Positions 1-8,536 of a DNA stretch of 39,389 bases are shown piece by piece; within the stretch, counting starts at the first letter, position 1; each line of letters begins with the position of its first letter. Made by a program: the position numbers and the translations under genes. The stretch spans positions 1-39,389 of the forward strand of contig CAZSVI010000016.1 of assembly GCA_964610205.1 (NCBI GenBank), in the 5' to 3' direction. Under the pieces are notes generated by a model. That model was given only the letters and a program-made list of their open reading frames with translations, did not search any database and was not told the DNA's origin. The DNA comes from CAZSVI01 sp964610205. Its GTDB lineage: Bacteria > Bacillota > Clostridia > DSM-8532.

Positions 1-52
1 AGAGTGTTTTAAATTCTGAATACTGAATTCTGGGTTCTGAATTCTTGCGGCT
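1..52. repeat. short degenerate direct repeats at window start
   Basis: The octamer TTCTGAAT or a close variant recurs three times (about 14-21, 26-31 and 35-43) in a short tract ending near 45. It lies outside any gene. Similar low-complexity tracts occur at 1556-1577 and 25420-25441. It could be a slippage-generated spacer repeat. I see no coding or regulatory role. Confidence 0.4.
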
Positions 53-194
53 TTGACGCGGTATGATATATATTATAGCAGGTACTTATTTTACTGGCAT
101 CAGGCTTATTTCTAATAAGCAGTCAGGGGATATACATTAAATTTTTTTAAAAGTACATTTATGGTACAATTAAATCAGCAAAGGAGATATGCAA

Positions 195-1001
195 ATGAGA
201 AATTGTGTATTGGTAACGGTTATAATGATGTTTATTGCTATTGGTATGAACGGTTGTATAAGATCATCCGGATGGGGAAGGAATATAGGCATTATTGGGG
301 GAGCCGACGGCCCGACTTCGATATTTGTATCGCCGAAGGAAAATAAGTCTATTGAAAATAAGTCCAGTGAAAATAAGCCTAATGAAAAAATAAATGCCAT
401 AGAACGTATTGTAAGTACCTCAGATAAAGACGGAGATGGTTTGAACGATACGGATGACATCATTGAAGGTGCACGCAAGGATGTTCAGAACAAGTCACGA
501 TATACCGATGGTTATTACAGCGGAGGATACCCGCCCGATGGCGTCGGGGTATGCACCGATGTGATATGGCGGGCTTTCCGGAACGCCGGTTATACCTTAA
601 AAGATATGGTTGATGAGGATATTAAAAACAATGCAGAGTTGTATCCGCGGGTTGCAGGAAATCCCGATCCCAATATTGATTTCCGCCGTATAAAAAATCT
701 TCGTGTTTTTTTCGACAGGTACGCGATTGTTTTAACGACAGAAATTATTCCCGGGGATATAGAAAACCTGAAGGAATGGCAGCCGGGAGATATTATTGTT
801 TTTGATGATCCTCTCGAACACATCGCCATTCTTTCGGATCAAAGAAACGAGTATGGTGTGCCCCTTATCATTCATAACTCAGGTCCGCATGCTCAGGAAA
901 ATGATATGTTGATATACTGGCATGAAAACCTTTCATCCATTGTCGGGCATTACCGCTTTCCGCCGGAAGAAATCGATGGTTCTGCGGAAAAAGGTGAATA
1001 G
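195..1001 (+). CDS. DUF1287-type lipoprotein with GGADGPT motif and Ca-binding repeat
   Basis: Numbering here is from ATG 189; AAGGAG at 181-186 sits only 2 nt from it, so ATG 195 (8 nt spacing) is the better start. A signal peptide ends in a lipobox-like GMNGC (Cys23), so the protein should be lipid-anchored outside the membrane. Residues 33-47 carry IGIIGGADGPTSIF, a motif I know from the beta subunit of Na+-translocating decarboxylases. Residues 79-90 (DKDGDGLNDTDD) look like an EF-hand or thrombospondin-3 Ca2+ loop. From about residue 95 the protein matches the DUF1287 pattern: GVCTD (Cys122), YPR, PDPNIDFRR, QPGDI, HIAILSD (His211), IIHN, GHYRF. The Cys and His order resembles NlpC/P60-like cysteine hydrolases, so a cell-wall or peptide substrate is possible, but this is inference. 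The next gene starts 13 nt downstream. Confidence 0.75.
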   Translation: MRNCVLVTVIMMFIAIGMNGCIRSSGWGRNIGIIGGADGPTSIFVSPKENKSIENKSSENKPNEKINAIERIVSTSDKDGDGLNDTDDIIEGARKDVQNKSRYTDGYYSGGYPPDGVGVCTDVIWRAFRNAGYTLKDMVDEDIKNNAELYPRVAGNPDPNIDFRRIKNLRVFFDRYAIVLTTEIIPGDIENLKEWQPGDIIVFDDPLEHIAILSDQRNEYGVPLIIHNSGPHAQENDMLIYWHENLSSIVGHYRFPPEEIDGSAEKGE

Positions 1002-1014
1002 AAAGAGGAGTTTT

Positions 1015-1560
1015 ATGAATAATATAATTTTAACCGGAATGCCCGGGACAGGGAAAAGCACTGTCGGAGTTCTGCTGGCAAAGGCTTTGAAAATGCCTTT
1101 TATTGATACGGATTTGCTGTTGCAGGAAAAAGAGAACATGTTCCTGCAGGAAATTATTCTTGATAAGGGGATTGAAGCATTCCTTAAAGCTGAAGAAGAA
1201 ATTGTGCTGGAACTGAGGACGAAAGGGAGCGTTATTGCCACCGGAGGAAGTGTCGTATTAAAGGAAAAGGCTATGAAATGTCTTAAGACATGTGGACTTG
1301 TTCTATACCTGAAACTGTCTTTTTCAGAAATTGAAAATAGGATTAAAAATATCAAAACCAGAGGAATAGCAATGCAAGAGGAGCAAACTCTTTACAGCGT
1401 ATTTGTGGAAAGAACCCCATTGTATGAAAAATATGCTGATGAAACAATACCGTGTATGGGAAAAAGTATGGAAGAAATTGTGGAAGAAATAAAAACGCTG
1501 TGGACTAAAAACTTACTATTTATGGGTAAATATGGGCATGACAGAGATCAGATAATTTAG
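1015..1560 (+). CDS. aroK: divergent shikimate kinase-like P-loop kinase
   Basis: Start ATG 1015 is preceded by AGAGGAG; a longer upstream frame would overlap the lipoprotein gene. The 181-residue product has a Walker A motif (GMPGTGKST, 8-16), the DTD of shikimate kinase (31-33), a GGS in place of the usual GGG (77-79), a lid-region Arg116 and the C-terminal ERTPLYEKYAD signature with Arg133. The usual shikimate-binding Arg of the FRxxE motif is Leu57 here (AFLKAE). Shikimate kinase phosphorylates shikimate at O3 with ATP in the chorismate pathway. No other aro gene is nearby. The fold is clear, but the altered binding residues mean the substrate could differ. It is probably co-transcribed with the lipoprotein gene. 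Confidence 0.65.
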   Translation: MNNIILTGMPGTGKSTVGVLLAKALKMPFIDTDLLLQEKENMFLQEIILDKGIEAFLKAEEEIVLELRTKGSVIATGGSVVLKEKAMKCLKTCGLVLYLKLSFSEIENRIKNIKTRGIAMQEEQTLYSVFVERTPLYEKYADETIPCMGKSMEEIVEEIKTLWTKNLLFMGKYGHDRDQII

Positions 1561-1675
1561 GATTTAGGGTTTAACTGAGAAAAGATATTGACAGACAGAA
1601 ATAGCAATACAATTTGACTTTAACCTGCCCGAACGGTTTAAAATGAGTTATGATTGAAGAAGTTTGTTATCGGGC

Positions 1676-1703
1676 ACATTCAGAGCAGCGTTAACATAAG
1701 ATA
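1676..1703 (+). promoter_or_regulatory. sigma-K-like promoter of coat-like gene
   Basis: An AC at 1676-1677 is followed after 17 nt by CATAAGATA at 1695-1703, which matches the mother-cell sigma-K pattern AC-N16-17-CATANNNTA. It lies about 40 nt before a coat-like gene, which supports the reading. Short consensus, so chance matches are possible. Confidence 0.4.
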
Positions 1704-1740
1704 ATACTGAAAAAATGAACATTATACAAGGAGTGATCCC

Positions 1741-2292
1741 ATGAGCGGATATTGCATTAACCCCCAGGAGTATTGTTACGGCATGCAGCAGTGCCCATAC
1801 AGAGAATCATTTCCCATGAGAACACAATTTCCTGTTTACCCGCATCAGCAGGAAAGCAACCAACAGATGCATGAAGGATATTACGGAAATATGGGTATGG
1901 GTTATTATGAACAAAGCAATCCGGGAGTTATGGAAAACATGTATGGGAACATTAACCCATGGATAACGGTATGCCCATACCAGAATATCAACCCCCAGAT
2001 GTCGGTCTGCCCATACCAGAATACCAACCCCCAAATGTCGGGCTGCCCATATCAGAACATAAGGGCATTTGTTCCCTATCAAGCAGCAAGTGATGAACAA
2101 TACGGTTATGATAACCTTTACCCAAAAACAGATTATAAATGTGACATGGGTAAAACGGAGAATTACACAGAAGGTATGATAAAGCCACAGTATAACGAGT
2201 ACGGTTATATCAATCCGGATGAAAATACAAACAGTCCGTGGGATAACAATCAGATGTATGGCAAAATGGGAACGAATCCTTTGCCCGAGTGA
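1741..2292 (+). CDS. Tyr/Asn/Gln-rich coat-like protein with 12-residue repeats
   Basis: Start ATG 1741 follows AAGGAGTG at the usual distance. The 183-residue product has no membrane segment or enzyme motif. It is dominated by Tyr, Asn, Gln, Pro, Gly and Met and has scattered Cys. Residues 71-82, 83-94 and 95-106 are three tandem copies of a unit like INPQMSVCPYQN. Additional CPY motifs occur near residue 18. This composition, with a possible sigma-K promoter upstream and a terminator hairpin just downstream, suggests a spore coat or exosporium structural protein, cross-linked through Tyr or Cys. I do not recognise a named family, so the function is inferred from composition and context. It appears to be monocistronic. 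Confidence 0.7.
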   Translation: MSGYCINPQEYCYGMQQCPYRESFPMRTQFPVYPHQQESNQQMHEGYYGNMGMGYYEQSNPGVMENMYGNINPWITVCPYQNINPQMSVCPYQNTNPQMSGCPYQNIRAFVPYQAASDEQYGYDNLYPKTDYKCDMGKTENYTEGMIKPQYNEYGYINPDENTNSPWDNNQMYGKMGTNPLPE

Positions 2293-2305
2293 CATTAAGG
2301 ATAAA

Positions 2306-2360
2306 AAACTCCCGTATTCCGCACTTTTTGACATCGGTAAGGAATACGGGAGTTTGTTTG
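2306..2360 (+). terminator. intrinsic terminator after coat-like gene
   Basis: A perfect 15-bp inverted repeat (2306-2320 with 2341-2355, core CCCGTATTCC/GGAATACGGG) begins 13 nt after the stop codon. A T-rich stretch follows. The 20-nt loop is longer than usual, but the stem is strong. Confidence 0.65.
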
Positions 2361-2660
2361 TTATAAAAACGGAAGCAATTGCTTGCCCGATTTTACACAT
2401 GAAGTTAAGAAAATGCAAGGGTCTTTCGGTAATAAAAATGTTCATTATTACCAGTTCGTTATTTTAGGTTAATGAAAAAAAAGCGTTAATACGATAATAA
2501 TAATGGGAAAAAAGAATTATATATAATGATTTAACTGCACTGGTTACATCATAACATTATGCTTAACGACCGCGGTAATTTCATAAAGCCAAATCCGGTT
2601 GGCCACTGTTAACGCTTATATTATGATGTTTATGGCGGCATTTAAAGAGGGGGATATGCT
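2361..2660. other. non-coding region upstream of the chemosensory operon
   Basis: No convincing gene lies here. The stretch is AT-rich and contains a 9-bp inverted repeat, AAGCGTTAA at 2481-2489 and TTAACGCTT at 2609-2617, about 120 nt apart. A small hairpin GCCAA/TTGGC lies at 2588-2603, and a sigma-D-like promoter candidate overlaps it. I could not match it to a known riboswitch. Confidence 0.5.
2584..2609 (+). promoter_or_regulatory. weak sigma-D-like promoter candidate
   Basis: TAAA at 2584-2587 is followed after 14 nt by GCCACTGT at 2602-2609, which matches the motility sigma-factor pattern TAAA-N15-GCCGATAT at the GCC and at 5 of 8 positions overall. The match is weak. It gains some weight from lying just upstream of a chemotaxis operon. 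Confidence 0.25.
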
Positions 2661-4841
2661 ATGAATGACATAATATTTATAAGGGAGGAAAACTGTGTAG
2701 GATGTAACAAATGTATCCGTAACTGCAAGATTTTTAATGCCAATATTGCCTGCATGACCGATGAAGGCAACAAAGTACGTATAGATCCGGAAAAATGCAT
2801 TGCTTGCGGAAAGTGCATCGAAGTGTGCGATCATGAAGCTAGGGATTATTATGACGATACCGAACGGTTTTTTGAAGAACTTGACAGCGGGAAGAAGATT
2901 TCGGTTATTGCGGCTCCATCAATAAGGACAAATTTCAAGGATTACGAGAACCTGTTCGGTTACCTGAAATCCAGAGGCGTAAATATTATTTATGACGTGT
3001 CATTTGGAGCGGATATCACCACATGGGCATACCTTAAAGCAATAAATGAAATGCAGCTGACGTCCGTTATAGCGCAGCCGTGTCCTTCAATAGTAAACTA
3101 TATTGAAAAATATAAACCGGATTTGATACCGAATCTTGCCCCGGTTCACAGCCCCATGATGTGCACGGCGATTTATCTTAGAAAATACACCGACACCTAT
3201 GGTGAAATTGCATTTTTATCTCCGTGTATCGGCAAAATAAATGAAATAAACGATACAAATACATATCAGATGGTTCAATATAACATAACCTATAATAAAC
3301 TGAGGAAATACCTTGAAAAAAACAAGATCAGCCTGTCCGCTTATCAAAAGCACTCCTTTGATGACATTGGCTGCAGCCTGGGCTGTCTTTTCAGCAGACC
3401 CGGAGGATTGAAGGAAAATGTTGAGACAAAGGTAAAAGGCGCATGGGTCAGGCAAGTGGAGGGCCAGGAACACGCGTACGATTATCTGGATTCTTATCAG
3501 GAGCGTATTAAGCAAAACGCACCTGTTCCCCTTCTGGTAGATATATTGAATTGCACCCAGGGCTGTAATATTGGAACAGGAACTGAAAAAAATATTTCAG
3601 TCGATGATGCGGACTTTTCATTTAACATTCTGAAAGAAGAGAAATTGAATGAAAAGGGAGGAAAACTGATAACCCGGAAAATAGACTGGCTGTATAAATA
3701 TTTTGACAGCACTTTAAAACTCGATGACTTTAAAAGACGGTATACCGGCCAGCAAATAACGGGGATGAAAACCCCAACCGATAATGAATACAATGCAATA
3801 TTCAAAAAGCTGCACAAGGAATCAAAAAAGGACAGAGAACTGAATTGTTCGGCCTGTGGTTATCACAACTGCAGGGATATGGTTAAAGCAATCATCAACG
3901 GGTTGAACCACATTAACAACTGCATGGATTATAACAGGCGTGAGGTTTTACTGGAAAAGAACAATTTCGAGCAAAAAAACAGGGAATTGGAAGATAAAAA
4001 TATCCAGGTCAATAAAATGCTGGATGAAGTAAATCATATGAGTGAGGAACGGCTTGAAGCTTCCAGGCAGATGGAAAACCTTATCAGGACACTTGCTTCG
4101 GCATCAGGAGCTATTTCTCAGGGAGTGGATCATCTTAACCAGTTGGTTGGGCAAATAGCTGAGAGAAGCAATAATGTTTCAAGTTTTACATGGGATGTAT
4201 CTTCTTCCATTAACAGTGTTGTTATGGCTATGAAAGAAATAAATGTTTCTTTGAACGAAATAAGCCAGAATTGCATCCGTTCGAAGAACATTACCGCAGA
4301 TGCGGGAATTAAGACAACCGATACCAATAAAATTATTGATCAGCTTAATAAATCCTCTCAGCAGATTGGCAGAATTGTCAGAGTCATTGACGATATTGCC
4401 GGCCAGACAAATATGCTGGCGCTTAACGCCGCTATTGAAGCCGCCGGAGCCGGCGAGGCTGGAAAGGGCTTTGCAGTTGTGGCCGGTGAAGTGAAGGAAC
4501 TGGCAAGACAGACTGCGGAATCCACCGAAGAGATAGGCCAGCAGATTCATGCCATGCAGGGAAATATGGAAAATGCTGTTTCAGCAATGGCAACCATATC
4601 TGATGTAATTGATGAAATAACAAAAATAACAAATACCATTGCGGCGGCGGTAGCCGAGCAATCCGCTGTTGCCGGGGATATTTCCAATGCGGTTGTAACA
4701 GCCGCGGAAAAAGTTAATCAGATTACTGAGCAGATGAAAAATATTGCTTCCAACTCAACAAAGGCATTTGAAAGTATTTCGGGTACCTCGATGAGTATAC
4801 GGGAGTTGGTGGCGTCCGCTTCGGAATACTCAAGGCAGTAA
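2661..4841 (+). CDS. soluble chemoreceptor fused to an FeFe-hydrogenase-like sensor domain
   Basis: The 726-residue protein has no transmembrane segment. Residues 10-60 hold two [4Fe-4S] ferredoxin motifs (CVGCNKCIRNC and CIACGKCIEVC). Residues about 78-330 are a hydrogenase large-subunit domain with all four expected H-cluster cysteines: Cys141 (AQPCP), Cys189 (SPCIGK), Cys298 and Cys302 (NCTQGCNIG). The extra proton-transfer Cys of the catalytic TSCCP motif is Pro140. Residues 396-421 form a further Fe-S motif (CSACGYHNC...C). A coiled segment leads to an MCP signalling domain, hairpin tip about 583-611. This matches the sensory (group C) FeFe hydrogenases, known to be linked to kinases, phosphatases or MCP modules. 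It probably signals H2, CO or redox state to the CheA just downstream. The hairpin-tip Arg is Gly596. Start ATG 2661 has GAGGGGG upstream. Confidence 0.88.
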   Translation: MNDIIFIREENCVGCNKCIRNCKIFNANIACMTDEGNKVRIDPEKCIACGKCIEVCDHEARDYYDDTERFFEELDSGKKISVIAAPSIRTNFKDYENLFGYLKSRGVNIIYDVSFGADITTWAYLKAINEMQLTSVIAQPCPSIVNYIEKYKPDLIPNLAPVHSPMMCTAIYLRKYTDTYGEIAFLSPCIGKINEINDTNTYQMVQYNITYNKLRKYLEKNKISLSAYQKHSFDDIGCSLGCLFSRPGGLKENVETKVKGAWVRQVEGQEHAYDYLDSYQERIKQNAPVPLLVDILNCTQGCNIGTGTEKNISVDDADFSFNILKEEKLNEKGGKLITRKIDWLYKYFDSTLKLDDFKRRYTGQQITGMKTPTDNEYNAIFKKLHKESKKDRELNCSACGYHNCRDMVKAIINGLNHINNCMDYNRREVLLEKNNFEQKNRELEDKNIQVNKMLDEVNHMSEERLEASRQMENLIRTLASASGAISQGVDHLNQLVGQIAERSNNVSSFTWDVSSSINSVVMAMKEINVSLNEISQNCIRSKNITADAGIKTTDTNKIIDQLNKSSQQIGRIVRVIDDIAGQTNMLALNAAIEAAGAGEAGKGFAVVAGEVKELARQTAESTEEIGQQIHAMQGNMENAVSAMATISDVIDEITKITNTIAAAVAEQSAVAGDISNAVVTAAEKVNQITEQMKNIASNSTKAFESISGTSMSIRELVASASEYSRQ

Positions 4842-4883
4842 GGCCGGATTCGCAAGCGTTCATTGAATTACAGGGGGATTTAT

Positions 4884-7800
4884 ATGCTCGAGAATGTGGA
4901 ATTCATATCATCATTTGTGGAGGAAGCAACCGTACATATTGAGAATACTGAAGCAGGACTTCTGAATATGAATCCGGAAAATACCGATCCGGAAATCATA
5001 AACGATCTGTTCCGGGCCGTACACAGTATTAAGGGTACAGCAGGTTTTTTCAACCTGAACAGAATTGTCAGCGTTTCTCATAGTATGGAAAATGTGCTTG
5101 GAGAATGCAGAAACGGAAACCTTCAATTAACCGGAGCGCATATCGATATACTACTTTCAGCAAACGATGCGTTGAAGGCTATGGTTGAAGATGTTATGAA
5201 CAGCGAAGAATTTGATACTTCAAAGCAACTGGAAAAGTTGAATTCAATTCTTTCGGGAACAGCTGGCCTGTCGCAAAGCACACAGACCGGCAAATCGTCC
5301 GGTGTTTCCGTATCAAACGCCGTGAATATTTTTGGGCTGGATGGTTCAAAAATACAGATGGTGACAGAAGAAATACAATTCGGAAAAATGTTATACAAAA
5401 TAAAAAGAAATTTAAACACGGATCTTTTAAACAAGGGTATAAGTCCTGTTGAATTCCTTCAGCAATTGCAAACTCTTGGGATTTTTGTTTCATGCGGTAT
5501 TCAATCAGATATACAGGATGACGAAGTGTCTGAAGATTTTGAAATGTATTGTTATCTTTTAACGGTTCTGGAGAAAAATCTGCTTTGTGACGCTGTCGGG
5601 GCTGAAGATGAAGATATTACCCCCATTATGCTGGAAAGCGAAGAAGACAAAACATCCAATGAACAGGAAAATACAGCCGAAACACAGGAAGCGGCGGAAA
5701 AAACCATCAACAGGGATGAATCCGCTTCCAGGAAGAATGCTTCTCTTAATATGGAAGACAGTCTGAGGGTTCATGTTACTCTTCTTAACAACCTTTTAAA
5801 CCTTGCCAGTGAAATGGTGCTCGGCAGGAATCAACTGCTTCGTGCATTGGAATTTAACAGGAAGAATATTCAGGGAATTGATCCGATTCTTCAGAACATA
5901 GATCATATTACAACGGATTTGCAGGAAACGATTATGCAGACAAGAATGCAGCCTGTCGCAAACGTATTTAACAAATTCCCGCGTATTATCCGGGAACTGT
6001 CCAAAAAGCTGGAAAAGGATATAGATCTTAACCTTGATGGAATTGATGTTGAGCTTGATAAGACCATCATTGAATCCCTTGGGGATCCGCTGACACATCT
6101 TGTCAGAAATGCGGCGGATCACGGTCTGGAATCACCTAAAGAAAGGCAGGAATGCGGTAAACCGGAAACAGGGCATATTACTATGAAAGCATATCATGAG
6201 AGCGGATATGTTAATATTGATGTTATTGATGACGGAAGAGGAGTGGATGTTGAGAAGGTGAAGCAGAAGGCAATAGAGAAGGGATTGCTGGATTCGCGTG
6301 AATCGGATGATTTCATTGAACAGGAAATTTTACAGTTTTTGTTTAAGCCTGGTTTTTCAACGTCCAATGAGGTAACAGACCTTTCAGGCAGAGGGGTTGG
6401 AATGGATGTTGTCAAAACCAATATTGAAAAACTCGGAGGTTCGGTCGAGATATTCACGCAGTCAGGTAAGGGAACAACATTCAGGCTTTTGCTGCCTTTA
6501 ACGCTGGCAATCATTCCCTCGCTTATTGTCGAGGTGGAAGGCCAAAAATTTGCTCTGCCACAGGTAAACCTACAGGAAATAGTACGCATAAAACCCGGAG
6601 ATGCATCAAAGAGAATAGAATATATACATAATTCCGAAGTTCTGAGGCTTCGCGGAAGGCTTCTTCCCATTGTCCACCTGGCAACTGCTCTTGGGCTGAA
6701 AAGGACATATATTGATCCTGTTACCGGTGAGAGAAAAGAAGAGAGAAGAAAATCATTATATGATCAAAGACGAAGGGAACCCGATCCGGAGATAGCCGAT
6801 CCATCCTGCAGGCGGTTTAATAATAGTAATATCCTGAGAATACTTGTACTGAAGATAGGATCCAGGAGATTTGGGATGGCTATTGACTTCATACACGGAA
6901 GTGAGGAAATTCTTGTTAAATCACTTCCCAAATTTATGAACGATTGCAAATGCTATTCCGGAGTGACAATAATGGGTGACGGAAAAACCGCTATGATACT
7001 GGATCCGGAGGGTATTGTACAAAAGGCGCAGCTTCGTTTTGTTGAAGGCCTTGAGCAAAAGGATGCTCAGGATTCGGAGCTTTTGTACGAAAATATGAAA
7101 GAACAGCAAAATCTGTTGATTTTTCGTTCATCAGGGCCTGAGTATCTTGGAATTGATCTGTCACTGGTTTCAAGAGTTGAGGAAATAGAAGAGAATGATA
7201 TAGAAAAAATCGGGGACAAGGAATATATAAAGTATAGAAACGGTTCCTTACGTGTAGTCAGGCCTGAAGACTTCATCAATATAAATAAGGTACCGGCGGC
7301 GCCGAAAAAGTATTATGTCATAATCCCGAAATTAATAAAAAAACCTATGGGTATTCTGGCAGTAGAGATCCATGATACCATTTGTACAAATATAAATCTT
7401 GATCAGGAAACCATAATGGCTAAGGGCCTTTTCGGGTCTTTCCTTTACAACAGGAAGATAATACTGCTTTTAAATATTTACGAACTCTTTGAGCTTGTTG
7501 ATCCAAAGCAGTATGCAAAAAAGATTAAAACCTCAAAAACCGGTAACAACAGAGTGCTTCTTGTTGAAGATACCCCATTCTTCCTGAAAATGGAATACGA
7601 TTACCTCACGTCGGCCGGTTACAGTGTTATGACCGCATATAACGGCAAAGAGGCACTGCAGCTTTTGAAGGAAAATAATATTGATATTGTGATCAGTGAC
7701 ATCAATATGCCTGTTATGGATGGACTGGAGCTTGCAAAAAGAATACGTGCAGATGAGAAGTACTTCGATCTTCCTATCATCGCGCTTACATCCTTAACCG

Positions 7801-7922
7801 GGGACAAGCAGGTGAAGGCCGGATTGGAAGCGGGTTTTGATTACTATGAAATAAAACTTGACAGAAGCAGTCTGCTGGATAAGGTTGAACTTGCCCTTGA
7901 ACAAAGAAAGCAGGTGGGTTAA
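4884..7922 (+). CDS. cheA: hybrid chemotaxis histidine kinase CheA with C-terminal receiver
   Basis: Start ATG 4884 has GGGGG 6 nt upstream; the in-frame TTG at 4863 lacks a site. The 1012-residue protein has an HPt domain with His47 (AVHSIKG), a probable regulator-docking domain at about 150-240, and an acidic linker. A dimerisation helix pair spans about 292-355. The HATPase domain has N409 (HLVRNAADHG), DDGRG (449-453) and GRGVGMD (502-508). Two CheW-like domains (about 540-720 and 742-875) follow, and a receiver domain (888-1008) with Asp939 ends the protein. Typical CheA has one CheW domain and no receiver. The doubled CheW region and fused receiver resemble hybrid kinases of alternative-function chemosensory systems, in which the receiver can act as a phosphate sink. 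The stop overlaps the cheW start (TAATG). Confidence 0.93.
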   Translation: MLENVEFISSFVEEATVHIENTEAGLLNMNPENTDPEIINDLFRAVHSIKGTAGFFNLNRIVSVSHSMENVLGECRNGNLQLTGAHIDILLSANDALKAMVEDVMNSEEFDTSKQLEKLNSILSGTAGLSQSTQTGKSSGVSVSNAVNIFGLDGSKIQMVTEEIQFGKMLYKIKRNLNTDLLNKGISPVEFLQQLQTLGIFVSCGIQSDIQDDEVSEDFEMYCYLLTVLEKNLLCDAVGAEDEDITPIMLESEEDKTSNEQENTAETQEAAEKTINRDESASRKNASLNMEDSLRVHVTLLNNLLNLASEMVLGRNQLLRALEFNRKNIQGIDPILQNIDHITTDLQETIMQTRMQPVANVFNKFPRIIRELSKKLEKDIDLNLDGIDVELDKTIIESLGDPLTHLVRNAADHGLESPKERQECGKPETGHITMKAYHESGYVNIDVIDDGRGVDVEKVKQKAIEKGLLDSRESDDFIEQEILQFLFKPGFSTSNEVTDLSGRGVGMDVVKTNIEKLGGSVEIFTQSGKGTTFRLLLPLTLAIIPSLIVEVEGQKFALPQVNLQEIVRIKPGDASKRIEYIHNSEVLRLRGRLLPIVHLATALGLKRTYIDPVTGERKEERRKSLYDQRRREPDPEIADPSCRRFNNSNILRILVLKIGSRRFGMAIDFIHGSEEILVKSLPKFMNDCKCYSGVTIMGDGKTAMILDPEGIVQKAQLRFVEGLEQKDAQDSELLYENMKEQQNLLIFRSSGPEYLGIDLSLVSRVEEIEENDIEKIGDKEYIKYRNGSLRVVRPEDFININKVPAAPKKYYVIIPKLIKKPMGILAVEIHDTICTNINLDQETIMAKGLFGSFLYNRKIILLLNIYELFELVDPKQYAKKIKTSKTGNNRVLLVEDTPFFLKMEYDYLTSAGYSVMTAYNGKEALQLLKENNIDIVISDINMPVMDGLELAKRIRADEKYFDLPIIALTSLTGDKQVKAGLEAGFDYYEIKLDRSSLLDKVELALEQRKQVG

Positions 7923-8344
7923 TGGGAAAAATCCTGACGTTTTATTTATGTGAAAGTCTTTTGGGTATAGATGTGACTCTGGTTAAGGAAATAAACAGGA
8001 AAATTGAATATACACCGGTGCCGGGTACTGCCGCGCATATTGTAGGTTTGTTCAATATGCGGGGACAGGTGGTCACTTTGTTCGATATTGCCAGAATGAT
8101 GCATTACAAGGAAAAAGAATGGGATATGAGTGTTGCCTGTATTATTCTGAAAGCGCCTCCGAATGATCCGAATCAAATCGGTTTTCTTATTGACGGGTTT
8201 GGTGATGTGTTGGAGATAGAAGCGGAGGAATTTGAGAACCCTCCCGCCAATGTCGGCGGAATAAACGGAGATTATATAAAAAGCATAGTAAAGCTTGAAA
8301 AGGAATTATTAATTATTATAGATCCTGAAAAATTATTCAGGTAA
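7922..8344 (+). CDS. cheW: CheW coupling protein
   Basis: This 140-residue protein is one CheW domain. FYLCESLLGIDVTLVKEI at the start and GLFNMRGQVVTLFDIARM in the middle match the family's strand and arginine-containing loop. CheW bridges receptors and CheA in the signalling array. The start codon overlaps the cheA stop, so translation is coupled. The last 39 coding bases lie within a 55-bp sequence that recurs after the N run, but the reading frame itself is complete, ending at TAA 8342-8344. Confidence 0.92.
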   Translation: MGKILTFYLCESLLGIDVTLVKEINRKIEYTPVPGTAAHIVGLFNMRGQVVTLFDIARMMHYKEKEWDMSVACIILKAPPNDPNQIGFLIDGFGDVLEIEAEEFENPPANVGGINGDYIKSIVKLEKELLIIIDPEKLFR

Positions 8345-8515
8345 CTTCAACACAGTTTTANNNNNNNNNNNNNNNNNNNNNNNNNNNNNNNNNNNNNNNN
8401 NNNNNNNNNNNNNNNNNNNNNNNNNNNNNNNNNNNNNNNNNNNNNNNNNNNNNNNNNNNNTTATTAATTATTATAGATCCTGAAAAATTATTCAGGTAAC
8501 TTCAACACAGTTTTA
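8306..8515. other. N run flanked by an identical 55-bp repeat (assembly join)
   Basis: Positions 8361-8460 are 100 Ns. The 55 bases before them (8306-8360) are identical to the 55 bases after them (8461-8515). The repeat covers the end of cheW and the spacer before the next MCP gene. Two contigs that overlap by a k-mer length but were scaffolded with a default gap would look like this. Merging the copies gives a normal spacer of about 37 nt between cheW and the MCP start. Confidence 0.85.
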
Positions 8516-8536
8516 ATGAAAGGTGGAGGATTGTAT

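Noticed and set aside
1588..1613. TTGACA followed by TACAAT upstream of the coat-like gene
   Set aside because: The spacer is only 14 nt, too short for sigma-A; the sigma-K-like match is better placed.
1951..2058. Regular DNA repeats that could suggest a CRISPR or VNTR
   Set aside because: They are in-frame 36-bp protein repeats of the coat-like gene without spacers.
1807..2445. Long open frame on the minus strand across the coat-like gene
   Set aside because: It mirrors the repeated codons of the plus-strand gene, crosses the terminator hairpin and has no recognisable protein pattern.
2219..2467. 82-codon plus-strand open frame over the end of the coat-like gene
   Set aside because: It overlaps the coat-like gene and the terminator and has no ribosome site.
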